Below, piece by piece: positions 1 through 14,200 of a stretch of 64,000 nucleotides of DNA. A program made the position numbers and the translations under genes. The notes beneath the pieces were generated by a model that was not told where the DNA came from, did no database searches, and saw only the letters and a program-made list of their open reading frames with translations. The DNA lies in the NCBI RefSeq assembly GCF_014529535.1, contig NC_050737.1, positions 1,307,921 through 1,371,920 of the forward strand. The letters run 5' to 3'. Each line of letters starts with the position of its first letter. The stretch's first letter is position 1. The DNA is from Bradysia coprophila. Its lineage: Eukaryota; Arthropoda; Insecta; Diptera; Sciaridae.

Positions 1-3000
1 AAAATGAAAAAGAAAGTGCACTGAACTGTAAGGATGTTGAGAATAAAAGCATAATTGAATTATGTTTAAGATAACATATCACAATAGCAATTTTATATTT
101 CCACCACTGTTTGTGGGAATTGTATATTAATTGATGCCGCATCTAAATCCACAATTTTAGCTTTTAAAACAACCTTCATACGTGTGCATATAGTATAGAT
201 ACTGTATATATGCTGGAGATTTTGGACCAGAATTTATGGTCAGATTATATACAAGATGAACAATGTGCATATTACCACACACAGGTGTACTGCTTGTGTT
301 TTTTGATGACATGAAGAATTGAAGATGGTCGAGAGTGAAAAGAAACTCACTGATCCAAATGTTTCGTTGGCTTTTTCGCAGCAACTCGGATTTAGAAAAT
401 TTATTTTCATGAAATTTATGGATAAGCCGTTAAGTAAGTACGAGTAGCTGAATTATTTAATCATTAATTCGACAAAATGGAGCGACAGATGCATTAGCGG
501 GATCATTTTCCAAGTTATTTCATCTAAACGAACAAAATTACTTCTCCAGAGATTATGAAAATAATAAAAAAAAATGTGCTTTTCAAAATGCTTGTCTCGC
601 TTGCACAAAGTTAAAAATTTAAAAGGCTGAACAGTGTGTCATGAAACCGTATAGTTCCCCTATCATCTTCCAAATTTTTATTTTGACGTATGAGGATTTC
701 AAGAACTGTATTTGCATCAGTTTTGTTGATTTTTTGCTTCGATGCATAAAAACTAATACGTTTCTGCGGGAAAATTCGTTTATCCTGGAGGAGGATTATA
801 TCCCTTGCCTTTGGCGCAGGATACAACCTTCCTCATCCAATATAAATTTTCCCTCAGATTCGTCATAATTATCACAACTCTGCTTTTTTTCCGAAACAAA
901 TACTTTAAAGATTAAATTGGATGTTGTGAAAGTACATCATTTCATGAGGTAAACAATTTGTAAGGAAGTTATTTGAGCAACAAGCTTTGGTAACTGTCTT
1001 TTTGAAAAGTGAAGAATTTTAATATTCGCTCTAGAAGCAAGGTATAAAACTACACGTGTCGAAAAACAGTTACCTAGTGAGTATCCAGAAAGTTGTTACA
1101 CGAATTAACCAATAACGTAGCAACACCCAAGGCATTCTGGCATCTGGTCCATGCGATAGGTGAGTGTCACAATTAGGAATTCCGAAAATGAACCGAAAAT
1201 AACTTCTCGCGGATTATTTTCGCAGCGGGCAAACTGGCTGGTAAGCTTTCGCATGGGGCAAGATAATAACAAGATTGTTATGTCATACAGGTTAAATCCA
1301 TCTAAAATCGTAGGGCTCTAATTGAGTCAATGAATGTAGCAGCTTTACAAGCAAAACCAAAAATAAAAGTTACAGTTTATGTTGAGATTGAATCCTGAAT
1401 AGAACTAGTTTAGAAGTATTTTAGGGTCACTTTTGTTCATGTCTTGCTGGGCAATTTTTGTTGATTAAGGTTCGTATTTCGAGCCGAAGACGAGGAATAC
1501 ATCCCACACGTCGAAACAAAAAAAAATCATCAGGACAGTACGGTGTTTGGTTGTCTTGCGGGCAGCACCAACAACAACGACGATGACAATAATACACTAT
1601 TATGCATGTCTAGTGTTCATTCCTATAGAAAAAAGCAAATACAAACGAAGCTAAAACGATATTTTTTTCATAGATGAAGTAGTAGATTTTATGATGCATT
1701 GCGATACGAGTAGCTTTTGTGAAGGTTTGAAGTCTCCTTTACTGTATAGATTTGTATCGCTAATCTCAGAGTACCAATCAATGTAACTCGAGGAAACAGA
1801 AAAAGTTCAGAAAATACACAGTTTAGATGACTGAAAGAAGCAACCAAAACGGTCGTCATAAACGACTCTTTGTTTACTTGTATGTTATCATCGAAAGAAG
1901 TAAATTCGACAATAACACCAACGAAAATTTCACTGTGGCACTAGCACGCCATAATTCATTATTTTATATTGGATTGGAGGTAGTTGAGCTGTGTGGCATT
2001 CAACTTTCAACCCCTTACTTATTTAAATTCAGCCATGTATGTGTATTATATAGACAGCATAGCTGGCTACATAATACTTCTAGCAATAGTTTTTAGCTTT
2101 ACGTTCTCCACTTACAACACGAGTTGCGCTTTATACGCTCTAGGAACACCATAACAATCTTATAACCGGGTTGTCGACCGATTTTATCGAGGAAAGAGGA
2201 AAGAACCTTCGTTCTATTATAAATTTGGAATGCATCGACGTGACATGTTATGTTTTTATATGATTATGATTTTCGTTTGAAACTGCACATTTTTGACGAA
2301 CATTTTCTGTTTTAATAAAATATTAGCTCAGATCACAAATGTGCGGTTAACCCAACCGTCATAACATAATAATTATGCGAACAAATATTTATTTAATCTC
2401 TGCTCGATGATGATTTATGAACAAATGATAAAATGCATTTTTTCCGCAGCAAACATTACAAACGGAATAAAACATCGATGACAGCTTGTTGGTTTTTTGC
2501 ATGGAATGATTCTGCACCTGAATCGATATACCATTGTTTGGGTAAGATGATTCCGAATGATTTGTTTCTCGTATGTCACGAAAGCTCTTATCAATTGTCG
2601 AGTCAATTGTGCATAAAGGTGTGTGGTGAAGTATAGGCAAAATTACCGGAAAAGTACTGATTAATTAAAATATAGAGTGGTAAGGTAGAATATGTAATTG
2701 GAATGCATTTGTGAACATAAAAAATGACTGAATGTCGTGAATCAGTCAACATTTTGACAATTTTATCTTTCGAACAAAGTGCGGAAGTTTGAAGGGCTAC
2801 CGATGAAAACCGATAAAAAAAAAATTAATTTGAACTAGGTAAATTGTTTCCCAAGTGGTTATCGATAATTCCGCTGTATATTCAACTATCCATTCAGAAA
2901 CCTTTCAGAAACTGCAATCATCTGATGATCATGTGCTCTACATCAAAATGAACGGTCAAACATGACGTAAAATTTGTCGATACTTTAAACAAATGAAGTA

Positions 3001-3080
3001 ATAGATTTAACATGTCACAGACGGCTAGCATATGACCAGTTTTATTATCGGGTCAATTACTTCCATCGATCAAAGTCTTT

Positions 3081-3141
3081 TTAAGGCCAGTTCATACTCG
3101 CACACATTTTTGCGATGTATGCGACGATGAACTGGCCTTAA
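3081..3141. repeat. Small palindromic element
   Basis: Perfect 15-bp terminal inverted repeats, TTAAGGCCAGTTCAT at the left and its complement at the right, enclose about 30 bp. The inner part can pair again (TCGCACAC.../...TGTATGCGA). It has the size and form of a very short MITE or the folded remains of one. Confidence 0.6.
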
Positions 3142-5059
3142 TCGGTTGATTTTAGATCTTGTACTTCAATTTTTTTAACATGTATCGTTACTATATAAAT
3201 CTACCATATTATTCAGAGCTTGTCATTATTTTTGTCGTCGTTATCGAATAGCCGTATGTGACAGGTTAAGATTCGTAAAATAATTGTGCATCAAATGTCG
3301 AAGTACTTCACAATATATTCGCTACTATTTAAACTGCTGTTAGAACTCAGCCTCTTAAACACTGATCTGATACTCGCTCTGATATTTCCAATATTTTCGT
3401 TCTAAGGATTTCGATTCACTTAAACAATGCTTGAAAATTCGGAAAATGTCCTCATGTCAAATAGTGATGACGAAATACGCCAACACAACATTCACTCGAA
3501 AGTAGTGTGGGCGTTATAGCAGTTGCACTTACAAAGCTTGTTAATGTGCAACAGTTTGAACTAATTTTACAATGTCGACCCAAAAAACAGCCATTGCAAC
3601 CGAAACATAAAACTCTGACTTGCAAATTGCATTTTCATTAGATCAAATCATACTCAGTTATTTATAAATTCATAGAGCCATTGCTCCACATATATTATAC
3701 GTATGTACAATTGTAAAATTGTAAAATAAAACTTAATTTCTCGAAGTTCAATGGTCGTACAGTATTTACATAATAACTGTTCGGACAACAACTTTTACAA
3801 CTCTTTGAAACTCATATTACGTAAGTTTGAACATTTTTAAAGTCTCCCATTTGTGTAGTTAACTGTAGAAAACTGAACGCACATCATTTTTTGAAAGAAA
3901 AAAAGGTTAACAAACAACAATCTCGCAGAATTGCAACGAACAACATTTTGCATCTTTGTGTATACTATGGATGAAGCTCATTGTCTCTTATCAAATATTT
4001 TATACATTTATGTACATAATCAGCAATTTTTCCAAGTGTACTACATTGTCAATTGACGAATGGGTCGTTGACTATTGTTGGAGTGTAAATTAATTCGATA
4101 AGATGAAAAGGGCAATTAGTTGGGGAGTGCATTTCGCGAACTGTAAAACGTTGCTTTTGTTTTACGTGCACAAACATAACTATTGTATCCCGAGAAGAAA
4201 AGAACGTTGTTGTTGGGAAATATTTTCTTTGGAAAAATAGTTTTCTGTATTCACATCCATTTTAAAGGCTCAAAAGTTGCCAAAAAATATTCGAATCTTT
4301 TTCATACTGAGACAGTATTCATTACAATTTGATTTACAGACCGAGCGTCTGTGCGTATGTCCAGTCAAAAATTGATGTGAAATGACGGCATTGGTGCCAA
4401 ATGACAGTTGAAACTTCAAATTTAAAATTATCATCCATTCTGTTGTCAGACAAGTTGAAAATTTGAATTTGATATACATTAGGTCATACCCTCGTTAGGA
4501 TCATTAAGCATTGAAAAATAAAATTCGTGGAACAATAATGTCGTTTTGAATAGGGTAATAGAGATAGATTTCAAATCGAGTAGTTATGAGGGACTTACTA
4601 TACTAATGTTGTACAAGAAGACTTTTGTTTGATGACCACCAGGGGGTAGTATTATGAAAACAGCTATCGACAACGAAGACGTGATTTATCGTTGAGTACT
4701 GGCCAATGATTCCTTATACATTGAAATGTACGACAAAAATATTGAAGTAGCAGATTTTGTATAAAAGGCTCTGGTGTAATGTGGAATGTCCTCTAGTATG
4801 GATAAACTTACAACTACTTATGACAATTCTTTTCTCAATTTTTGCTATGGACGTATGTACAATATCGCACAATAATGCTAAATGAGCATTGAAGTATTGA
4901 AGCATTTTAGATCTAACAGACTGTGAGTCTGCCATGTATTGACTTTATTGGTCATATAAATATGGGAAGGGTATGGGAGAATGATGTTCAGAAACTAAGA
5001 AGAAATGTAATAGAGTTTTTCCATATTTTAGTACATTCTGTGATGTCATAAAATTACTG

Positions 5060-5215
5060 CTGTCATGTCACTGCGCTTATTTACATGTGAACCAATTTTA
5101 TATGGTGACATTTGTTCTGTAATGACAAATGTGAAGTTGGTTCATGTGAAAATAAGCCGCAGAGAATGAAGTAGTATGAAAGAAATGTGGCGCCTCTACA
5201 GGCCAACCCACTTGT
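5060..5215. repeat. Dispersed foldback repeat, copy 1
   Basis: The segment around GCGCTTATTTACATGTGAACCAA is repeated in inverse around TTGGTTCATGTGAAAATAAGCC, forming a hairpin. Its right part (GCCGCAGAGAATGAAGTAGT ... CTCTACAGGCCAACCCA) is related to 45.95-46.11 kb (GAGCGCAAAGAAAGAAGTACT ... CTCTACAGGCCAACCGA). Two diverged copies about 41 kb apart suggest a mobile family. Confidence 0.55.
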
Positions 5216-5256
5216 ACCATGGATCAATAAAACAAACATTTTACAGTAAGACTTAC

Positions 5257-8200
5257 CACTTTTAAACGATTTCATCAAACTTGCTGAATCTTCACCATGC
5301 TGAAATTCAAACAATGATTTTCCTATCAAATCGTCAGAATCGTATCCGAGAACTGAAGACATTCTGAAAAGGAAAGAGCTCATCAATAGTGACTATCACG
5401 AGGTGACAGCTTCAGTTTCCCTTTTTCATCAGCTATTGTATAAACTAAAAAGATATTTCGTCTAGAGTCTAGTCCTTCCCAAATCTCCCAAAATTTAAGG
5501 GTAATTTGACCTAACACATTGATAACCAGAAATGTTTAAAACCCACCTTCCAGGCTATCTAAGTAACAAAACTGACAAAAAAAGGCACCTCAACGACACC
5601 AATCCATCACTGAACATCAGCGAATACTTACTTTTCATCAACATAAGTAAATTTCATGTCCAACGAGTGTTTCGTCAAAAATGTATTTATTCCCAATGGA
5701 ATTTCAATGTTCGATGGATGCGGCACAGGACGACCAATCGCAATCAATTGACGTTTATCATTTTTAACAGCTGTATGTCCGATCAATTGAATAACCTGAA
5801 ATCGATCGAAAATTATAAACTTCCAGAACTGCATGACATGAACGGCGAGCAATTACTTTATACGAAGCACTCTTGATGTTGACACTTCTACCACGACTGG
5901 TCAGCGTGCATTTCAATCTCAAAAACATCGTATGGTGCGAATTTACTGCACCATCATTTTCTTTTGCACAATCACGACGGCCATTTAAAATATCACGTAG
6001 TTCATCATGGTCACATTGGTGACTGTAATCCCAGATTTGTTGTCCAATCACATCGATCTAAAATTGATAATTTTGCGATTTGAAATATGTTCGTCATTTA
6101 GCTCCTTGTCATTTCAAGTTACCTGTTGGACACCGAGTATGTCAGCCACATTTTCCGAAACAAAAATGATGTCGCCATCGGCTGACAGAACCAGTAAAAA
6201 TCCATCTACAGCTTGCATCACTAAATTTTCAAATTGGTCACTGTTTTCGATAGATTTTTCGGTTGATGTTAATTTGCCAGTTGGCTTTGCTGGAACTAAA
6301 AGTAAAAAAAAATCGATTTCAATACTCTTCAATATCAACACTGCCGAGATTTGCATAAAAAAAAACTTTCCGAAATTGAACAAAAGAATTGCAAATTACG
6401 GCAGAACAGACGTAGGATAATGCAAGAAGAGACAATACCAAATCCTCCAAATACTCCTACTCCTGCTAATAAATAATTAGAGGTATACGGCCCATTATGC
6501 TCAAAAGTCTAGTCTACTGTAGGTAATTCATAGGACAGTATACTTGTACATTCAGCAGAGTCTCTTACTCAGCCATAATAATGATCAACTGTTCAACTTA
6601 CACATATCCAACATATCACGAATCTTTAAATAGGCAATGGATAGGCGCATAACCGATGCCTTATCAAGCTGTTCCACTTCCTCTGAACGTAGCGGCAATA
6701 TACTAGCTAGATCTGTAAAGATTTCCGTTTCACGTGATCGACGACACCTGGCTGCATCGCGAGATTTTTCTTTGCGTTTTTCATTATTCCTAAAAAAAAG
6801 AAAGAAAGAAAATCATTGAAAAAAATTGGAACATAAAATAGTTTTGAGTATACATAAATGGAATTTGTTGAACATAAAAGTTTACGTTTATCTTTTTGGC
6901 TCAATTTTTTTTTATTTATTTCCCATCACAACGAAATATATTTGAATTTTGAAAAAAAAATCGACAAATAATAAATTATAAACCGACCACTCCATTCATT
7001 GGGCAATTAATGTCAATTTTTGACATATCTTAGTATTTTCTGGCCTAGATAAAATCAGCAACCAGATATTTGTTATTGATAACGCGTTACACGTTGATTC
7101 AATAAATAATAGATAGTTGACATTCTGTTTGTTGTGACGATTCCACAACTGTAACACGATATTGTGTAAATGTAAATAATATTCGGTTGAACACAATCTC
7201 ACATGTACTGTGTTAAACAAGTTTGAACAAAATGTAATGTATAACATGCAATTTTGGAAAAAAATTTTTTTTTTTTTATTTATTCTTTATTATGTTGATA
7301 AACATAGTCGCAGTCCAATCAATTACACCACGTTATAACATTTAAATGGAACTTTGTGTTAACATAAAATTATTGCTGTACAAGTATTTCATATTGTGGA
7401 GTTATAACCTCCGAGAATTTACTTCTTCCGATGAGTCAGAATCCATTAGAAGTTATGACTACAAAAGATTTAGAATTCACAAGGATTTACGACTCCAGAT
7501 AGAGTTATGACTTCAGAAGGAGCTATGACTCCAGAAGAAGCTATGACTCTAGAAGAGTTGGGACCACCATCAGAATGAATGCTACTTTCTCGAAATCTTA
7601 AATTTCGTGCGATAAAAACGTTTTCTGAAATTTCGCGATAGAAATTCTGTAGATAACTTTACTAAAGTAGAATCTACTCGCAAGTCTGAAAATCTAACTC
7701 TTTAAAAGTAAAATTTCGCTTAGGATTCGGAAGTTTCGAATGAACTTTGCTATCGAGGATACAAAGTTCTCCAGGATCGTAACCACGGAATATGTTAGGG
7801 AAAACATTCTCCCACATTTTCTTGAATTTTCCTAGTTTTCTTAGATTTTCTCATATTTTTGGAAAAAATTAAAATGTTTTCCCAAAAAAAAAGTCTTTAT
7901 AATAGATCTGTAATAATCATTCTGCTTACAGAAACCACACTTTAATCCCCTCCATCGAACTTAATATCAAGCTTCATAAATACAAGTAAAATATTTCAAT
8001 CAGCAAACGTTGATACGCAAGTGTTAACAATTCTAATTCTTAGCATTACGACGCACAAAAAATATATGGAAGAGAAGACACTAATTAGACAACACTAATC
8101 CGGTGATAATGATGTTCGCCTTTTTTGTTTATCAGCTACGAATTCTTAGCTCTTATTATATGGTAAGTGATGCTTTATGATGGTTTGTTTACGAGGCAAT

Positions 8201-11200
8201 TTTTATTTTACGCACAACAACTTGTTTACTAATTCAAAAAACAACGCGGTAGCAATGCCGCATATTTAGTTTAAAAGAATAATGAAAAGTTGAACGTGAG
8301 TGAATTTTAACTGGTAAACATGTCCAGGAGGACAGGAAATATCAGATCATGCGTTTATTAATGATTTCTGTATTGGGACTTTCATGGCCTGATCAGATAT
8401 TTTGATTAAACTTCTCTTTCGAAAGAGTTTTATTTTTGCGATCGTTTATTTCCAGTTCTTCTCACCGCTCTAAATAACATTCTGAGTCAGAAGTTCTGAC
8501 CAACAACTTGTAATAGAATGTTACTTCTTTCATAATTTGCGGTAATCTTTTCGTTGTACTTTGTAAATTAAATGTTTACAAAATAACACAAATTGAACTT
8601 TTATGACTATTATGAAATGAATCAACAATGTGGGATATTCAAGCGACTTGTGGTATACAATGCACACTAGAAGGCTGATAATAGAGAATTGAATAACCTT
8701 GCGGCTCTGATATTACGTTGATTCTGAGTTTCCGAGTCTGTCTGATTTCTTTTTTCGAATTACAGTGATGCTCCTGTAATTAAATAGAATGATCACAATC
8801 AATGGGGCACACTTTTTAATCCAACACAAGAACAGAATGCATAGAGCAGAAGCAGTGCCGGACTGGCTCAAAAAAGCCCTTCGGGCGTTGTATGAAGAAA
8901 TTTTTCAAAAAGCCCTTCGTTGTCATTTTATCCATACAAAAATCAAATTTCCTTTCGGGAATCGCCCGAACGCCTATAGGGCCAGTCCGGCACTGAGCAG
9001 AAGCTATGTGGAAGAACTTAATGTCCTGTTGTTTTTCCTGTATCTGGATTTTCCTTGAACCACCCACTCATACATTCAACTTTTTATCAACCTGGCTAAA
9101 GAGTAGCCGTAATATAAGTAATAGTTCATGTTGTAACCAAAACATTTTTTCCAGCAGAATCGAAATGTAAGGTGACCAAAGTGTTGTTAACCAGCTAAAT
9201 GTTTAGACCGGCATAGGAAGCTATAGCTGGTTATCATATTTCTCGATAGCTAATTAGCAAATTATTTGAATGAAATTCTTTAGTGTTGATAGACAACTGT
9301 CCCAGATAAAAGTGTCATAATCATCAGTTTAAATGCATTTGTGCATCTCTGTTAATCAAGACTGCACATATGCAATGAAAATCCAGTAATTTTTTGCAAT
9401 TCACTTTCGACCTTTATATATTATTATCTACTCGAACATTCTGATAGAATTGACCATGAAGAATCAACTGAATATTGTTGTTGTTTACAATTTGTCACAT
9501 AGAAATATAATGACAAAATTTGCATTCGGATTGTAACGAATTGAGACCTGTGTTGGTACCATCGGAATAAACACATTCTATACGAAGAGTTTTATTTATA
9601 TTTTTTACAAAAAAAAAGAAGCAAACTGCTATAATATTCGAAAAGGAGATAAATTATTTAAGAAAAAACCAGTTTTCGTCTGCTTAATTATCTTGCTCTG
9701 GAAGTAAAATTTAATTTTTATTTTATCTCCGTGTAATATACAAAATATAATTTTTCTTCGGTGCCTTTCAGAGCGTTTTCGTTATATTCGATTGTATAGT
9801 TTACAGCAAACTGATCATAATTTTACGTTGGAATGGCAAGCAATGAATTAAAGTCACGAGATTTCGAGTTTTTTTTTGGTTTTGTTTCAGTGAACGTTGA
9901 GTACAGTCTCCTAGAGAATCTTTTTAGGAAATATTTGGTAACTTTCCATACTGATTTGCATGGACCTCAACCTGTCTACGGAGACGTCGCGTCGTCTTAT
10001 TTCGTCATCTCAATACCTAAGTTTGTAGTTCAAGTATTATTGGAGAATATGCTAATGAAAACACGTGTTTTGATCCGAAAAACCAAATGGAATGAAGTGG
10101 CTAATAGCTTTCATGAATGTTAAATCAGGAGAGACCACTGTGTATATCTATTAGCATAAAATTATGTTGAATTTTATCGTCGTTCATTTCAATGAAAACA
10201 TTTTCTTTTTGACATTCATTCCAATATTCTATTCATAAATAATTAACGTGACCATCAATAGGTCTATCTATTGAAAATGTTGATGAATTAAATATAGGTG
10301 TACGCAACATTCGATGTGAATTTCGGATTATCACTTTGCAAATTAGAATATCTTGGCATCAACAACATCGTTCAGATTTTGAGACGAGATCAACAACATT
10401 TCTTCGACTTTAGCGCATATAAACTGTACAGTACTGTCAGTTAAATGCTGATATTCATCTGTTATTGAAAACAAAGACAAAAAGACAAAATAAATAGAGA
10501 AGTAGTAGATTTGCATCAAATATTAGTAACAAGAAGTAAAAGACGTTGTGATTGCCGTTAAAAGTTGATACGCTTACTGTTTGCAGAAGGTTAAAATTCA
10601 AGTTTGGGCAACTTTTTTTTGTGGTTGACAACAACATTGTAAAACGAGTCGAAATTATACCGCAAATACAGACAATATACATCGCATTTTCGTGGGAACA
10701 ATTGAGAGCCAGTTTAAATTGCATAATAAAATGTTTTGACCAGCTAAAAATTCATCAGTTCACTCTGTCTGCGTATAATGACCAACAAAAATAAACAACG
10801 AACGGTTCATGCTGTTTTTATTGAATCAATTAATGGATTTTTTCTGTCTTCAATTCGAAACACACACGATAATTAGAATTTCTAGTTCATATTTTTCGGA
10901 TATTGAATTGAATCTGAGCAATTTCGATTTTCTTTTTCATAAATAAAAATTACAAATATTTTAATCGATGCTGATCGTTGCAATTGTTTAACACAATTGT
11001 AGCCTTGAGCTGATAAAGTTATACGAAAGAGTTTTTATTGTACGTTTACCCTTGTTCGTGTTTACCATGTATCGACGCATAATATTTAAATTTCGTCATT
11101 GTATTGATATTGCTAGAACAAAGAATTCAAGAAACGGAACGTCTGTTTATTTAGATTTTTTATATTTCCGTTGTAAGATATTTGAATTTTATGGCTAAAA

Positions 11201-14200
11201 TCAATATTTTGAATTTGTTTGATTGAATACCCTACATTTTGGGTACACCAAAACATATTAAGTGGTAAAGAGTATCGGGCAATTTGATTTTACACAGCAT
11301 CTGTATTTTAACATCACATACGAACAATCAACTCTGATCTCTCATGTATTGAACTCACTTCATTTAAATATTAATAATCCGCTACTTTGACCAAGATGCG
11401 ATTCCGCGAACGAAAAACGAAACGGAATTCAAACGCGAAGTTTTGTAATTGCACTGAAATGCAATTTATTTTCTAGAAATTATCGTGAATTTTAAGATTT
11501 TTGCTACGCGTATAATCATTTGTTTGAATTTAAATGAAGTTGTCTGTCACAATTTTGTAAACCTTTGATCTGTTTCCAAATTTAATTAGCCGAATTTCAC
11601 ATTGACTTCTTTCAGATCGTTTCGAATTTAAAATCTCTGGGAATTAGTTTACTTTTGACACACACAAAACTCTGTATCAATACCCCATTATGCTTGCAAA
11701 TCAACGGTACAAAATTGATTAAGAGGGCTCACCCCTTGGCAAAATTCTAGCCTATATTTGTGCGCAAAAATATTCGTTTTTTGATGATTTCTCTGAACGA
11801 AAGTCTCTTTTTGAAAAAGCAAAACCATTAAAGCATGCAAAAATGTGTTACTTTTAATGGAAACATCGGTTTGTGGGTGATAAGTTATCCCACTTGGAGA
11901 GACCTTTGCAAAATGTGTAAATTATACATTTTGCAATAGTTTCTCCAAGTGGGTAAAGTTATGACTTACAAACCAATTTTTTCTTTAAAAGTAACACATT
12001 TTTGCATGCTTTAATGGTTTTACCGAGGGTTTTACTTAAAAAAAAAAGATTTTCGTTCAGAGAAATCATCAAAAAACGAATATTTTTGAGCACAAATGTA
12101 GGCTAGAATTTTGCCAAGGGGTGAGCGCTCTTAACAGTATAAACAGTTAAATCTCCGTTTTAAGATCCTGGCTTGGGATTTGTATTCAAATCTGGACCTG
12201 TTATTAGTAAGTTCATTTACCGAATTTACTGAAATTTACCAAAGTCTGTCGAAAATTAAATGAATTTACCGAAAAAAATCGATAAATTTTCGGTAAACTC
12301 AATAAATTTTGGAAATCTTTGATAGATTTCAGTGATTTCGGTAAACAAACTTACTAATAATAGTCCTTGGTTCAAATCCTTATATTTCCTAAAGTCCTAA
12401 TAGTCGTATTCAATCGTTTAAGGACCTTCACTTTCTAATAGTGAATCGTACCCATGAAAAACGTATTGTGATAAACTTTATGCTTTTATTGAAAGCAAAC
12501 CAGAGCACATACCGTTTTCAATTCATAATTCTGTCCACGATGATTTTAGTTAGCTACGGTTCGATTTTTAAAATTAACATTCAAGCAACACGGGTAGACG
12601 GTTTTAGTTGATGTATTATACTCGGAGTGAATTTTTTATTTTCTTCTTAGAGCATCAAATTCAATTGATTCAATTTATTTCATATTTTTAGGATGACTGT
12701 TGGCAGTAAAGGTAAGTATAAAAATGTGATTATTCGTAGCATGAACAATATGTTCTGCGCCTTGTGGAAACTAAAACGCCAATACGCATTTTAGAATCCT
12801 TTCCATTCACTTTAGTGACGTCGGTTCCTGAAGAATAGTTTCGGGTGAAAACAAATATGGCGAACGAAAACCACAGGCAGTCCAAAGAAAATGAAATGTT
12901 GATTTGCATTCTGTTAGTCACAAAAAATTTTTAAAGTGACGCTACGCTGTACACTAAAATACACAATCATAATTACACCATTTCCAGATTAAAATAATTC
13001 AATTGGCCCTCACTTGAAACTGAAAATCCATTATGTCTTTTGATTTATTGCCCCTTCGATATGCGACGCGACACAATTATATATTTCTTTTGGGACCATT
13101 ATTGAAAACGAACAGCTATCAGATCAAAAGTACAACACCAGATAGATGGGAACTAGCGTTAAGATCGTACGATTGGAGCCAGGTTATAATAAGTATGTCG
13201 GACGGTTCGATAAAAATAAAATACAACAAATCATGTAATCAGAATCAGGCGTGTGTGAAGTTTTATTGGAGCAAAGTGGTAAATTGGCTAGTCAATTGAC
13301 GGTCTAATCGAAAAGAAAAGTAATTAGAAATTGTCAATGACGATCAATCATTTTGTACGTTACCAAATCAATTATGGCGAGCACAAATTTATGAGATATT
13401 TATAACAATTATTTAATTTGCATTAATAATAGTTGATAGGCGAAAATAAAAATAACGATGATGTGATGACGTGTCGATTAAAACCAAATATTGGCATATG
13501 AAGGAAGTGCGAATATATGGGCATGAATGGTAATAAGTATGCCGATGTAAGATGGGGCTTGTAAGACTTGGACGGAATTCGAAAATATTGCTGGACTCAG
13601 TTCCTCAGCACAAAAAGAGCTCTGTTCGAACAGCTTATTCAAAAAGTATACTGAGTGTTGCCTGAATTGAATATAATGAGACCAAGAGGACGTAATAATA
13701 TTAAATACTACCAGCAACGATGTATTCCGGTAAATGTGTCCTGCTTCGAGTTTCATCTATTAGCTAGAAATTGATACGGAAAGTTTGCAACTAAATAATT
13801 TCTCCAACTGAGTATTGAAGTGAGGCACATTTCCATGTCGATAAAAGAGTATGTATTCAAGACTCACATAGAAACGAGCACACTAAAATCCCGATTTTTT
13901 GTAGAAAATTTTAGACAAAATTTAATGTTTTACTTTTAATTGACTTTTGGTTTATTGTTATTTCCTTTGAGAAATATTTGGTTCTTTTTTGCAAAAACTA
14001 CAAAAATTAAGTTGTTTTCAATTTAAATAAATAAAATGCGACTCTGACCATTTTGTGCATATATTGAGAGATTGCGGACATTTGGCAAAATCGACAGGCT
14101 CGAGGTTCGAGTGGAGGACATTGTACTTAACCTCCGGTTGTGGGAACGGGTTTTAAAATTTAAATTAGCGGATTAGGTTTTGTTTCGTAAAGTACGTATT

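Larger units (their letters stand above)
1..5256. other. sima: Non-coding, probably sima intron
   Basis: AT-rich sequence after the last visible sima donor at 5256. Both strands were read for the expected next sima exon (rest of PAS-B, with a GGYxW-like motif) and none was found. Open frames here are short and lack splice signals or family motifs. The only structures seen are a short palindrome at 3081-3141 and a dispersed foldback repeat at about 5060-5215. Confidence 0.6.

Noticed and set aside
5532-6420. Plus-strand open frames opposite the sima PAS exons
   Set aside because: They are antisense shadows of the PAS exons and show no independent motif.
9833-10123. Plus-strand 96-codon open frame with ATG
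   Set aside because: Composition is low in typical coding bias, it lies inside a sima intron, and it has no recognisable motif or repeat identity.
12692-12711. Plus-strand mini-exon ATGACTGTTGGCAGTAAAG followed by GTAAGT
   Set aside because: It looks like a tiny first exon with a perfect donor, but no downstream plus-strand exon was found within 14 kb. Probably chance.
13478-13756. Minus-strand 92-codon frame starting [11 protein letters not shown]
   Set aside because: Considered as another sima first exon, but its donors give the wrong phase for the bHLH exon.
14090-14130. GAGGTTCGAGT resembling a tRNA T-loop
   Set aside because: No acceptor stem or anticodon arm pairs at the right distance. 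No tRNA was found elsewhere in the window by eye either.
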